Assembly: GCA_003427395.1 (NCBI GenBank)
Contig: BFEA01000046.1
Location: 3,866,155-3,903,804 of the forward strand
DNA length: 37,650 bases
Reading direction: 5' to 3'
From: Chara braunii
Lineage: Eukaryota > Streptophyta > Charophyceae > Charales > Characeae
Both the position numbers and the translations under genes were made by a program. The first letter of the stretch is position 1. Each line of letters opens with the position of its first letter. Below the pieces are notes generated by a model, which was not told where the DNA came from, searched no databases, and saw nothing but the letters and a program-made list of their open reading frames with translations. Positions 29,630 through 37,650 of the stretch are shown here, in pieces.

Positions 29630-30250
29630 GCTAGACCATTCGGCTTGGAAACAATGTCCAACGTGCCGTAGGATATACACGAACGAGTTGCATTACTACT
29701 TTTCTCTTCTTTGGGCATATGACTAGACCATTCGACTTGGAAACAATGCCTAGCCGCCCTGAACTGTTTAATATCCAAATTTTAATAACTTTTCGACTTT
29801 GTTCTCAAAAGAAAATGCAAATATGGGCAGGGGAGTGAACCATTCGGCTTGGAAACAATGTTCAGCTTGCCCAGACTACTTTCAATTATACTCTGTAATT
29901 TCTCTTCTCTTCTTAGTAATATGGCTTAGCGCTGGACCATTCGGCTTGGAAACAATGCCCAGCTCCCAGTTCACATGCAAATATAAGTAAAATATTTTCT
30001 CTTATACTCAGTTCATACTTATGTGCGTGGTTTTCAGGCTAAACCATTCAGCTTAGAAACAATGTTCAGCCTTAGACAAAAATCCCCCCTCAGTACAAAA
30101 CAAGAACTTCAACCCTTCACATCAGGCAAACCCTCAGAAAATAAACATAGCAATCAGGCCATTCAGCTTAGAAACAATGTCTGGTCGTTCAGAAAACAGT
30201 CAAATAAACATAGTTTTTGGCCATTCAGCTTAGAAACAATAGCCAGTCTT
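29630..30250. repeat. Seven copies of ACCATTCGGCTTGGAAACAATG in a diverged tandem array
   Basis: Copies begin near 29634, 29725, 29838, 29936, 30043, 30159 and 30220, so spacing is 61-116 bases. The first four read CGGCTTGG or CGACTTGG and the last three CAGCTTAG, which suggests two subfamilies. Flanking DNA between copies is partly alike (TTCTCTTCTT, then ATATG). The 22-base core is far better conserved than the spacers. This is not a CRISPR: the spacing varies and the spacers are related to each other. Confidence 0.88.
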
Positions 30251-30373
30251 TGATTAACCCGATCAAACACATGCAGTCTACCTTCCTCCCACCTTTCCCC
30301 AGTTCATCCCTTAGTCTGCTTTCAGTCAAAATAAGGAGAAATTTAACCTTTACGCATGCATTCCTTCCATTCA

Positions 30374-30447
30374 GTCTGATTAAGTCCTGAAAGAAGGCAA
30401 AGTCATCGGAGTCTGATTAAGTCCTGAAAGAAAGCAAAGTCATCGGG
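30374..30447. repeat. 37-bp tandem duplication
   Basis: Units 30374-30410 and 30411-30447 (GTCTGATTAAGTCCTGAAAG, then AAGGCAAAGTCATCGG) are nearly identical, so the duplication is recent compared with the arrays next to it. Confidence 0.9.
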
Positions 30448-30480
30448 ACAATCTCATGCATACATTAGTCAAACTAAAGG

Positions 30481-31490
30481 GAGATAGGCAAACATGGGTA
30501 TAGTGGTTCATGGTTTCTGCCTCCAGAACCTCGCCTAGGTTCCGGCAGAGCTCCCGCAATCGGTGGGTGGACTCCCCACAGAGTCTTGCTGCGGTCCTAC
30601 GGGTTGCAATCCCGCCTGCCGCCTTCCTCTCAGAACACGACTAGGGACTGACTCAACTCCAAGGAGAGGGTCTTGTAATCTCCTGCGCTTGAGGGCCCCG
30701 CAATGATGGCAAGGAATGCGCAGCGGCCTGGTCAATCCTAAGGTCAAACTGCCCGTTGTTGACTCTCTCTGGTGAAGCTTCAAGCCGTGGCGGTAACCCC
30801 CTTCACAAGCATCATTGTGCCACCAGATCCCTCTAGCTCGATCTCAAAACAGCAGTGCCACATCGCTCCCATTTTAATAGAGTGCCGACGATGCGTAACG
30901 ACACACAACAAAAAGCTGTTTAACCAACCAACTGCAGTCAAACTGTCACCCGTTGACTCCCTGGCAGCTTCCCAATTTTGCAGCAACGATCCTCTTTGCT
31001 AGCTGGACCAGCCTTGCTGCGCAGTCTTGGGAGACTGCCGACCTACACAACAACCGTGCTCAGCAATCAGCCCCATAGCCATGCATGATACCAAACGTAG
31101 TTCGACCTTAGCGTTGTACAATCAGCCCTACGGGCGCAACACGTAACAGACACGACACCTCGCAGGCCTAACAGTGCGTTCAGTAGTTCAGCAAGATGCA
31201 CAACGAGCTCGCCATCAACGCACGACGGAGCACAATGTACGCTGCAGCAGCCTAACTGTTCCCCTTAACAGCCCACTGGTCGGCTCTTCAATTCTCAGTA
31301 ATGCGTTTCTCAGACTCCCCATTATCCCATCGTAGAATCTGGGCTCTACCCACAGTGCATACCCCCTCCCCACTTGGTGATCACTGCCCAATTACCAGTT
31401 GTCTATGAGTTGACAGTGCATCCTGCTGGCGTCAACAGCAACAACCGCAATACATAAAGATGTCGACCTTGTAGATCACCGCCAAGTCTA
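30481..31490. other. Unassigned; one LTR-like phrase
   Basis: CTTGCTGCGGTCCTACGGGTTGCAATC near 30586 resembles CCTTACTGCAGTAGGTTGCAATC of the 1.5-kb LTRs (25246), so an older related LTR may be here, but nothing else aligned by eye. Frames of up to 82 codons have no domain. Confidence 0.35.
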
Positions 31491-31700
31491 GGTATGTGCC
31501 CTAACTCCATCCTTCTCACTTCTCTCCCTCTCTCCCTAGTTCGCTCCTTCCAAGTTAACCCGTCTTCGGTACCTCCTATGGCAGACCGCGTGGGTCACAA
31601 CGCTCCTACTCTGCCCAACCTCTTCAATGGCTCATAGTCCAGGTCATAGGCCGACGTTCGGTTTACCCCACATCGCCAGTTCTGCAAGGTAGGCACTCAC
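31491..31700 (+). other. Exon-like fragment with splice-site words
   Basis: TCTAG|GTATGT (31491) looks like a donor, CTCTCTCCCTAG (31540) like an acceptor after a pyrimidine tract, and GCAAG|GTAGGC (31690) like a second donor. The ATG at 31578 opens MADRVGHNAPTLPNLFNGS and stops at 31635-31637; the frame continues as ADVRFTPHRQFCK up to the second donor. It could be the first coding exon of a decayed gag-like gene. No family assigned. Confidence 0.3.
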
Positions 31701-31788
31701 TACCTTGCTCACCAAGTATGTATCTCGATTTCTGCATTGTGGCCTCAACTGCCTGTTCATCCCGCATCAACCCGTTCCCAAGGTAGAT

Positions 31789-31789
<1 letters not shown>

Positions 31790-31826
<37 letters not shown>

Positions 31827-31833
31827 CTCTCTC
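31790..31833. repeat. CT microsatellite
   Basis: About 21 CT units with a single interruption (CC near 31822). Confidence 0.95.
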
Positions 31834-31989
31834 GTGCTCTTACCCCGCCTTTTCATTTTGTCGTTGTAATATGAACGTACCTGGCCCCTTTCGTCTGACC
31901 AGGTTCGATCCAAAATCAAGAAGGAACTAACTCACAGGAGTAAGCACCGCTGAGCACACGGCGACGACTTCAGATGGCAGACACCAGGC

Positions 31990-33004
31990 GCAAAATCAGT
32001 TGAAAACCACAGACGAGGAGGATATGGGCTACGCCGATGAGACTGCTCCCATCGATAGCGTGAGCAAGGTCGAGTGTATCTTCCGCTTGAACACGGAAAG
32101 ATACATGACTTTTCCGCCATACATGTAAAGAGCTAGCCGGAGACTATTCCCCTCGTCAGGATGAGCAATACACCGGTCAATCAGGTAATGTCTCCAACCT
32201 CCACAGCTAGACTCGCCTTACTCCCATCGTAAGGCTGGGCAAAATTTGAACGCATCTTCTGCAGGAAAGTGGCGAGATACATAGCGTTGTCGACATTCCT
32301 CCTCCCGTACGCAGCCTCTGCAACTCGCCGCTATTAACCGGCTGCCCCAATCCCAATTCCGCCCCCTTCAACATGGTCGCCCAACCCAATTCCTTAGTGT
32401 AGGGCCTCCTCTCACTTAGATCGGTTGAGAAACGACCGAAACTCATTTACTTCTTCCTTCCTCCTCCATAGCTCGACGCTCTACTCTTATCCAACTAACT
32501 CTTTCTATACTAGCTTTCTTCTAATTCTGAGCTCAGAAACGAGGTCGCCATGACCAAGAAACCCTGTTCTGAGTCTTCCCTCGCTGGATTTCGTCAAGAA
32601 ACGAGCGAGATATGTGTTTTTCCATCTCCCTCCTTCTTCACCTCCGTCATCTCTGCGCACTGACTTTCTCACTAACTCCCTTATCTACTAACCTATTACT
32701 AATACTGACGCCAGATGCAGATTCGCCCGGGGTAAAGACCCCAACTTACCACCTTCTTTCTCTTGATTCTATCATGGATCGAGTGAAATCTCGATCCTCC
32801 TGCCTCAACGTTTCCCTACTCGCCATAGCTCCGCCTGACCATCTTCTCTCCTGCCACCTAATACCAACGCTCTAACCCCAATTCTAACCCCATATTCACG
32901 CTTGCCCGACCCAAAAACCTCTAATTCGCACTTTTTCTCGCCCGATTTCATTGAGAAACGGGCGAGATACGTCCCTTCCACGCGCCATAGCCGCTTTCTC
33001 TCTG
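31990..33004 (-). pseudogene. Series of short related N-terminus-like fragments
   Basis: On the minus strand, starts recur: MARGRDVSRPFLNEIGREKV (from 32984), MASRETLRQEDRDFTRSMIE (from about 32832), MEKHISRSFLDEIQRGKTQ (from about 32623), MYLATFLQKMRSNFAQ (from about 32279) and MYLSVFKRKIHSTLL (from about 32085). The first and third share V/I-S-R-x-F-L-[ND]-E-I, and the last two share MYL..F..K[MI]. The underlying DNA also shares GAGAAACG.GCGAGATA on the plus strand, so either strand could have been coding. The first uses the same GCGGCTATGGCGCG start as X. Possibly multiplied first exons of one gag-like gene; all end within 20-60 codons. Confidence 0.35.
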
Positions 33005-33346
33005 TCGCTGCCCTGCTTCCTACCCCGCCTGCACTGGCTCCACTTCGCGCCTAGATCCTTTTTTCTTGCCTGCTTTTACTGCCTCGGGCCATTGCCTCTC
33101 CGCCCGGCTTGCCCCTCTCGCCCGACTATGCGCTAGCCCAGACACCACTAGGTGTTGCTGGTCGATACGGATAACCGGACGGTGGTTATGAGTACCGAGA
33201 CCCACCAACTAGCGTACGCCGACTCACCCGTTGACTCCGCCAGTCAGGAAAGCAGATGGCGCCTGAGCCTGCGACCTATGCTCCACCGCCCTCGCCTTTC
33301 CGACGCCGCGACGGGCTGGAGAGGGTTGGCCCCGCTTCGAAGCTGG
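33005..33346. other. Unassigned GC-rich DNA
   Basis: Overlapping frames run on both strands, the best being 88 codons (33152-33418, plus), with no domain. A pyrimidine-rich stretch lies at 33020-33080. Confidence 0.4.
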
Positions 33347-33871
33347 CTAGTGCAGACTGGCCGGACCCGCCGTCCGCTGCTCAAAAATATGCCTGTGGTC
33401 CTCCCTGAGTGGTATTGAGCAGGGACTGCCTCGATGCTCATAGGGGGAGGCGACCGGAGGGGAGGCGCAACGACTGGCCCATGGGAGAAGCCCGGCCCTG
33501 ATGTCACCGAGCGACACATGGCCGGTATCGCCCACCTGCTGCAGCAGGTATCGCACCTGTTCGTGGGTGCAGCTCCCGCATGTCCCCTCGTTGGAGGCTT
33601 GAGCACGGACGTGGCTGCCACGGGGTACCTTCGACATAACAATGAAATCAGTTCGTGGTCGCACTTTGGGCCATCCTACGAATACATCACACCCCCGCGC
33701 AACCTCGCCGGTCCCAAAACATAGGTCATATATGTTTAGCATTACCGGCCCTTCCACCTCAAATGTAATTGCGAACTCAACCCTCGACTGCGCCTTGTTC
33801 TCAGCAGTGGCGCGGTAGAGGACTTTTCGCCGGCATCCTGAACACGAGGACCTGCTAAACGAGGCGAGCAC
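33347..33871 (-). CDS. 174-codon open frame, no recognised family
   Basis: One of the longest non-repetitive open frames in the window. It includes VEFAITFEVEGPVMLNIYDL, CFGTGEVARGCDVFVGWP and YLLQQVGDTGHVSLGDIRAG. It has balanced composition but also Arg/Ser/Pro-rich ends, and the opposite strand is open over much of the same stretch (33434-33724), as happens in GC-rich DNA. A second minus frame (33742-34035) continues upstream with VTLDLMVVTTVEDLEC, so a frameshifted longer gene is possible. No TATA or second copy was found. Coding status uncertain. Confidence 0.25.
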   Translation of the reverse strand: MLASFSRSSCSGCRRKVLYRATAENKAQSRVEFAITFEVEGPVMLNIYDLCFGTGEVARGCDVFVGWPKVRPRTDFIVMSKVPRGSHVRAQASNEGTCGSCTHEQVRYLLQQVGDTGHVSLGDIRAGLLPWASRCASPPVASPYEHRGSPCSIPLREDHRHIFEQRTAGPASLH

Positions 33872-34189
33872 TCAAGGTCCTCGACTGTCGTGACAACCAT
33901 TAGATCCAGTGTCACATCCGAATTAAGAAAAACGTCGGAACCTAAAAAATTAATACTACAATAAATAATACAAAATATAAATAAACGTCGCGCGTCCCGC
34001 TGGCCCGTGACGTCGCGCACACCCAGGCCACGCATGGTCGCACCTTGCCATCAATACCCCGCATGCGCCGCTCACCCTTGCGAGGACCTAAGCTTTCTCT
34101 CGCACATACGCCGTCAAATGGGCGAGGCCGCACTCGCGTGACTTGCAGAAAACACGCCAAATACCCTTGTAAGGGTGTTTGGTACGACA
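33872..34189. other. Unassigned stretch left of the inverted copy
   Basis: It contains AT-rich 33940-33985. It should be the transcribed region downstream of the minus-strand TATA at 34292, but nothing like the gag-like ORF is present, so similarity to the 15.57-17.34 kb copy ends before gag. Confidence 0.4.
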
Positions 34190-34286
34190 GCGCGAATTAA
34201 CGGTCGGCGCAAAATGTGAATTTGCGGTGAGAAACTCCACTACAAATTGTTGTAAGACTGAGTTAATGAGTCCTGACAAACACTGT

Positions 34287-34292
34287 TTTATA
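34287..34292 (-). promoter_or_regulatory. TATA box of the inverted copy
   Basis: TATAAA on the minus strand at the place matching 17237-17242, followed by TCAGGACTC. Conservation in a diverged copy supports a promoter function in the ancestral element. Confidence 0.55.
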
Positions 34293-34877
34293 CTAGTTGC
34301 GTACTCCATTTTGGTCAAGCGGGGATGTTGGGCGGGGCTTTGGTATCATGCCAGAGGGCGAGGTGTCCCAGCCCTCCACTGCGTATCAGGTGTCTGCTCA
34401 TGTACCTCCGCCGTGTACGGAATGTTCGCTCACTCCGCTGTGTACCGAATACCCGCTCCGAAAACCCCGCGGCATTCCAGCTCCGCTTGGAACGCATTTT
34501 GTTGTTAGACTGGTCCAGTTGGGTGCGCCACTGGACTTTCCATTGGTCCACGGACTCCACTTAGGCTTGGTGCCCTGCAGAGCATGACCGGCCTGTGGCC
34601 GTGGTAGCTACCGGGCTCGCCCAAGGACGTGGAAGTAAAGGGACCGGCGCAAACTTTTCTACTGCGCGCTGAGTATTCACTAGCTGAGTCATGGGATGTG
34701 TGCAGAGAGCTACAGTCATTGTCAAGGCAGGAAAGAACTGGAAAAAAAGAAAAGAGAAAAATAAAAATGGGATCTCGTGTCAAGTCTGCACCCTGACTCA
34801 AGTCGTCCCTTTCATTCGAATTATTTAGCGGCGTCTAGTTGCAACAGCGCTACGTTTTTTTTTTTTTCCTTCCTTAT

Positions 34878-34914
34878 TAGTAGTAGTAGTAGTAGTAGTA
34901 GTAGTTGTAGTAGT
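34878..34914. repeat. TAG trinucleotide microsatellite
   Basis: About 12 units with one TTG interruption, preceded by a T-rich run. Confidence 0.93.
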
Positions 34915-35535
34915 TGTCTTTAGAAAGCTTGTCTCCCATCCGCTGTCATTTCTCTAGGAACAAACGGTGCAGTTTTAAATTTTGACTATGGATGGACAAC
35001 TTAGACTACTCGACTCTTGCAAGTGAGGTGTAATCAGTACAGGGCCCAAAAATGGGAGCACCCGCGACCGCATCGGTAGGAGACTCATCATCCCCGCGAA
35101 GGGTCATGAGCCCCCTCCTTGCCATCGTACACGGGTACCCATCAGGATCCAGTTATAGGACTGTTGCGCGCCGATATAAGTTTTCAGGTTGAATCGTTAG
35201 CGGGGCTACGACTGAAAGATAGCACTTGTTTGAGTGACCGTTGGGGTTCTACTTTCCTTTTTATTTTTATTTCTCTCTCTGGATTTCAGATACTAATAAA
35301 TGAAGTCCAGAATCAATGTCCCTCATTTAGAACAAAGAGATTGAGGCGCGCAGTAATCCAATAAAAGAAACGGAGCTGCGTCACTTGCTATTGGTCATCG
35401 GGTGAATACTCAGGACCTCTTAGTCCCTCACACTGTCAATCTGAGATTGACGAAAATGGCAGTGAGGTGCTTGGGCCGGAGTTGTTCTCTGTTAGTATGC
35501 GCTACGGTTAGGCTATGGCTATTTTGGGTACGGCT

Positions 35536-35850
35536 ATGGCTTTCCGCAACGGGTTGCGCGGCTATAGGCGGGACCGTTAGAGGCACATAACTCGTTGGTC
35601 CCCAATGTCCACAGAGGGTCCCTGGATTACCACTATTCTGAACTATAATGGAGGAGACGAGGCCAAGCTGAAGATCAACGTGGAGGGAGTGAGGGAGGAA
35701 GCAATGGGAACAAATCAAAAATTACTGGTTGCGGTCACGAAGGCAAAGAATAGAGCGAAATTTTTTTTTATGAAGGGACGGGGTCACAACTGAGGTGCAG
35801 GTAACGATTGCGTACCATGAGGTTGAGACTTGCACTGGACAGGGACTCAG
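35536..35850 (+). pseudogene. Unassigned repeat-borne protein X, copy 2
   Basis: It starts MAFRNGLRGYRRD, has a stop at codon 15, then RHITRWSPMSTEGPWITTIL, NYNGGDEAKLKINVEGVREE, AMGTNQKLLVAVTKAKNRAK, a T9-associated shift near 35760, then KRDGVTTEVQVTIAYHEVET. It aligns with copy 1 without gaps over the first 30 residues (shared M-A, N, G-Y-R, D, W, P-M, E-G, T). The ATG at 35605 given by a simple ORF search is internal. It points away from the TATA at 34292, as in copy 1. Function unknown. Confidence 0.6.
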
Positions 35851-36015
35851 AGGGTAAGAGCGGAGTAAGCGCGGAAGAGTCTCCATCATGGCATTGACTG
35901 GACCAGTGGTGGAGAGACCACCCGACGGTTGAGCCTGTGGAGAGTGGTCCAAAGGCCAACTCACGGAGATGGAGGGACTAGGGGCATGAGACGGTTATAG
36001 AGGGAGTCAGTCACG

Positions 36016-36019
<4 letters not shown>
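35851..36019. other. End of the shared segment, no further gene
   Basis: X similarity fades near 35870. The remaining DNA leads into the GA microsatellite. Confidence 0.4.

Positions 36020-36071
<52 letters not shown>
36020..36071. repeat. GA microsatellite, 26 units
   Basis: An uninterrupted (GA)n of 52 bases. The Ser/Leu-repeat minus frame across it is an artefact. Confidence 0.97.
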
Positions 36072-36074
<3 letters not shown>

Positions 36075-36576
36075 GATTTTCAGAGCGCAGGGGGACTGAC
36101 CGAGACTTGACAAGCATGTGCATATATCGAGTGTGCGCGCTCCTCTGCCATAGCCAGAGTAGACGTTCATTTATAGGGTGGTGATGATTACTACAGTCAT
36201 TATGAACGGGCGGAAGGAGAGGGGGGATCTGGGCGCATGCTGATCAGCCTGTGCGTGATCACTGTAACAGTATGTTGGTCTGTGTGTGTTGAGAACATCG
36301 TGCGCCGAAGGGGCGAGTAAAAGGGAAGGCGGATGCGTTTTGAACAGCTTGTAAAGGATTAGCATGACATTGCACTAACCATCTTATGCTCGGAGAGGGG
36401 CCAGTGAAACGGAAGTGATGTCGGTCTCTAGTGGGGGACGGGCGAAGGAGGACGTGCTCCTCAATTTTGCTGACGATAAATACACCCGTGAGTGATTTTG
36501 ATTAACGAGTTACAACTGGGTGATAATGGCACAACAGGAAATGCGAATCCAACCGTTGCACACTGAATGGTAGCAT
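36072..36576. other. No gene recognised
   Basis: Mixed-composition DNA with short frames only. No PBS or LTR end could be found in front of Y copy 3. Confidence 0.45.
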
Positions 36577-36610
36577 CGAGATCTTGTTTCTTCCGAGATC
36601 TTGTTTCTTC
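36577..36610. repeat. 17-bp perfect tandem duplication
   Basis: CGAGATCTTGTTTCTTC occurs twice back to back, 15 bases upstream of the Y start codon. Being perfect, it is younger than the surrounding decay. Confidence 0.92.
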
Positions 36611-36624
36611 CGATAACTACACCC

Positions 36625-36877
36625 ATGAGAGAAATGGAGATTTTAATAATGAAGTACAGATATATAACAGTGACAAGAAAGAGGGATGAAAAGAGAGGCA
36701 TATCGGGACATGGATTCACTTAAACAAGCTCAGAGAGAGTTTGCGGTTCGAACGGCGGGAGAAAAAAAGTATATAGAACCCGTATTCTATTTTTATGGTC
36801 AGGATGGCAAATTGCACAGCACTAGCTCGTCGGTTGAAACGGTGGAGCAGGCCAGAGCAATACTCAGACCCATATAA
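36625..36877 (+). pseudogene. Unassigned small protein Y, copy 3 (best preserved)
   Basis: About 84 codons with one frameshift near 36690. It reads MREMEILIMKYRYITVTRKR, then DMDSLKQAQREFAVRTAGEK, KYIEPVFYFYGQDGKLHSTS and SSVETVEQARAILRPI, stop. The start is chosen because 11845 (minus) has the matching MRSGEVLVMKY; the Met at 36686 is downstream of the shift. The N-terminus agrees with copy 1 and the C-terminus with copy 2, which together show a complete protein of roughly 80 residues. The helical KQAQRE part and Tyr/Phe-rich strand part suggest a small folded protein rather than low-complexity. In copy 2 it follows an LTR and PBS. No known domain recognised. Confidence 0.6.
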
Positions 36878-37318
36878 GAGCACATGAGTATCCGTTTGTT
36901 TTTTTCCCATAGGCATTTTGGTGAATTATTCAACAAGTATCATTCAAGTAATTCATCTCTCTCCTTTAGGTTCCTTAGTGATCAGTCACGAGTCACTCAA
37001 CAGTCATCAATCATTCAGGATACCAAGGGCATTAGAACTTACGAAATCCCGGATACTATTTGGTTAACTTTCAAGTCAGTATCTTGACACCAGGCAGTCT
37101 GTGTTCTGTAGTTCGTTAATCAGCAGCATTCCAGAGAGGCCACCAGTAAATTATCTGACGATATCAATCGTTGTTCAGTTCTTTTAAACTATCTCATATA
37201 TCAATATCTGTAAGACGATGCCCTCACCAAAAGACTCAAAAATCAATTTTAATCTAGGCTACCAGCTGGGCCGCTCGGGTCCTGGGTGGCCAGCCCGTGC
37301 AAGGTCCAGGAAAGGTCC

Positions 37319-37319
<1 letters not shown>
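36878..37319. other. No gene recognised
   Basis: A TTTTTTTCCCATAG|G word (36897-36913) and a CTCCTTTAG|G word (36961-36970) look like splice acceptors downstream of Y. A frame of 67 codons (36884-37087) has no domain. A GC-rich stretch (37260-37318) leads into the poly-A. Confidence 0.4.

Positions 37320-37354
<35 letters not shown>
37320..37354. repeat. A35 homopolymer
   Basis: It is preceded by GC-rich DNA ending GGTCCAGGAAAGGTCCC and followed by further A-rich DNA. Could be the tail of a retroposed RNA; no body, promoter boxes or target-site duplication could be identified. Confidence 0.85.
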
Positions 37355-37361
<7 letters not shown>

Positions 37362-37503
37362 AAGCAGGAAAAAAAAAGTGAACAACTTTTACCTCAGGGT
37401 CAAATCGAAATTCTTCACCGAATTTGGAAGAAACAAGTGGAACCCGCCACGACCATGCCGTAGTGCACAGCAATACTCGATGGTGGCGTCTCATTTTTCT
37501 TTC

Positions 37504-37505
<2 letters not shown>

Positions 37506-37542
<37 letters not shown>

Positions 37543-37586
37543 TTTCTTCCTATGTTGTGCTTGGCGGGCATCGGTGCTTGTCGTCT

Positions 37587-37650
<64 letters not shown>
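37506..37650. repeat. Two CT microsatellites at the right edge
   Basis: (TC)n at 37506-37539 and (CT)n from 37588 to the end of the window, separated by about 48 bases of unique DNA. The second is cut by the window edge. Confidence 0.95.

Larger units (their letters stand above)
28801..30480 (-). mobile_element. LTR-like region with internal repeats (outer end undefined)
   Basis: It starts TGTCAAAATA next to the possible PBS and contains two tandem arrays (28830-29370 and 29630-30250) and a 37-bp duplication. It has no coding potential. Large LTRs with internal minisatellites are known for Tat/Ogre-type elements. The far end could not be found: I see no TATTTTGACA terminus, so 30480 is only the end of repeat content. 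Confidence 0.35.
34190..35960 (-). repeat. Inverted copy of the 15570-17340 segment
   Basis: The same order of landmarks in reverse complement as listed for copy 1: X at the right end pointing right, the shared 35040-35150 block, the 34535-34640 block, and the TATA box at 34292-34287 pointing left. A TAG trinucleotide repeat (34878-34914) and a T run (34855-34867) have expanded in this copy only. Confidence 0.8.

Noticed and set aside
29630-30250. CRISPR array
   Set aside because: The repeats are diverged, spacing varies from 61 to 116 bases, spacers resemble each other and the setting is eukaryotic retroelement DNA.
34088-34318. 76-codon minus ORF as the gene driven by the TATA at 34292
   Set aside because: Its start lies upstream of the TATA box itself, so it could not be the product of that promoter, and it has no similarity to the gag-like ORF of copy 1.

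Overview
The window looks like repeat-dominated nuclear DNA of a eukaryote, most likely of the green lineage. The evidence is plant-style Ty3/gypsy retrotransposon remains on both strands, a primer-binding site complementary to plant initiator tRNA-Met, splice-donor-like CAG|GTAAGT words, long microsatellites and no intact cellular gene. The style of the gag/protease remnants reminds me of charophyte (Chara-like) genomes, but I could not verify this. Every recognisable protein-coding stretch carries stop codons, frameshifts or truncations, so the region is best read as nested, decaying mobile elements.

Layout. 1-1545: poly-T edge, a 42-bp tandem duplication, CT and GC-rich simple DNA. 1548-6830: a truncated minus-strand Ty3/gypsy element, read from its LTR (6830 to 5579) through the tRNA-Met PBS (5577-5566), leader, gag, zinc knuckle and retropepsin, and cut off at the start of reverse transcriptase. 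7400-10450: AATC, GGAT and GGA simple-repeat modules, then a degenerate repeat field. 10464-10890: a decayed Josephin-like cysteine protease fragment. 11041-11349: an integrase C-terminus with a GPY/F motif. 12.2-15.5 kb: unassigned. 15.57-17.34 kb: a segment present again, inverted, at 34.19-35.96 kb; each copy holds a short gene X pointing away from a TATA-bearing promoter region. In the first copy that promoter leads into a gag-like ORF (17515-17880), which has a second copy in opposite orientation at 26592-26930. 18096-19586 and 24735-26214: two copies of one about 1.5-kb LTR, each followed by a tRNA-Met-type PBS (one degraded) and by remains of a small protein Y. The second copy is preceded by an integrase end, which suggests head-to-tail elements sharing an LTR. 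20.19-20.67 kb: an unrecognised decayed coding region (W). 21.28-23.82 kb: a 41-bp minisatellite, then a large minisatellite whose orientation flips. 28.8-30.5 kb: an LTR-like region with two internal repeat arrays next to a possible tRNA-Arg PBS. 31.5-34 kb: short exon-like fragments repeated on the minus strand. 34.19-36.88 kb: the inverted X/promoter copy and the best copy of Y. 37.3-37.65 kb: poly-A and CT tracts at the right edge.

The parts work together only as mobile-element modules (LTR, PBS, gag, protease, integrase). The most unusual items are the Josephin-like fragment upstream of an integrase end, the three unassigned repeat-borne protein families (X, Y, W) and the orientation-switching minisatellite. 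All homology calls were made by eye, without database searches.
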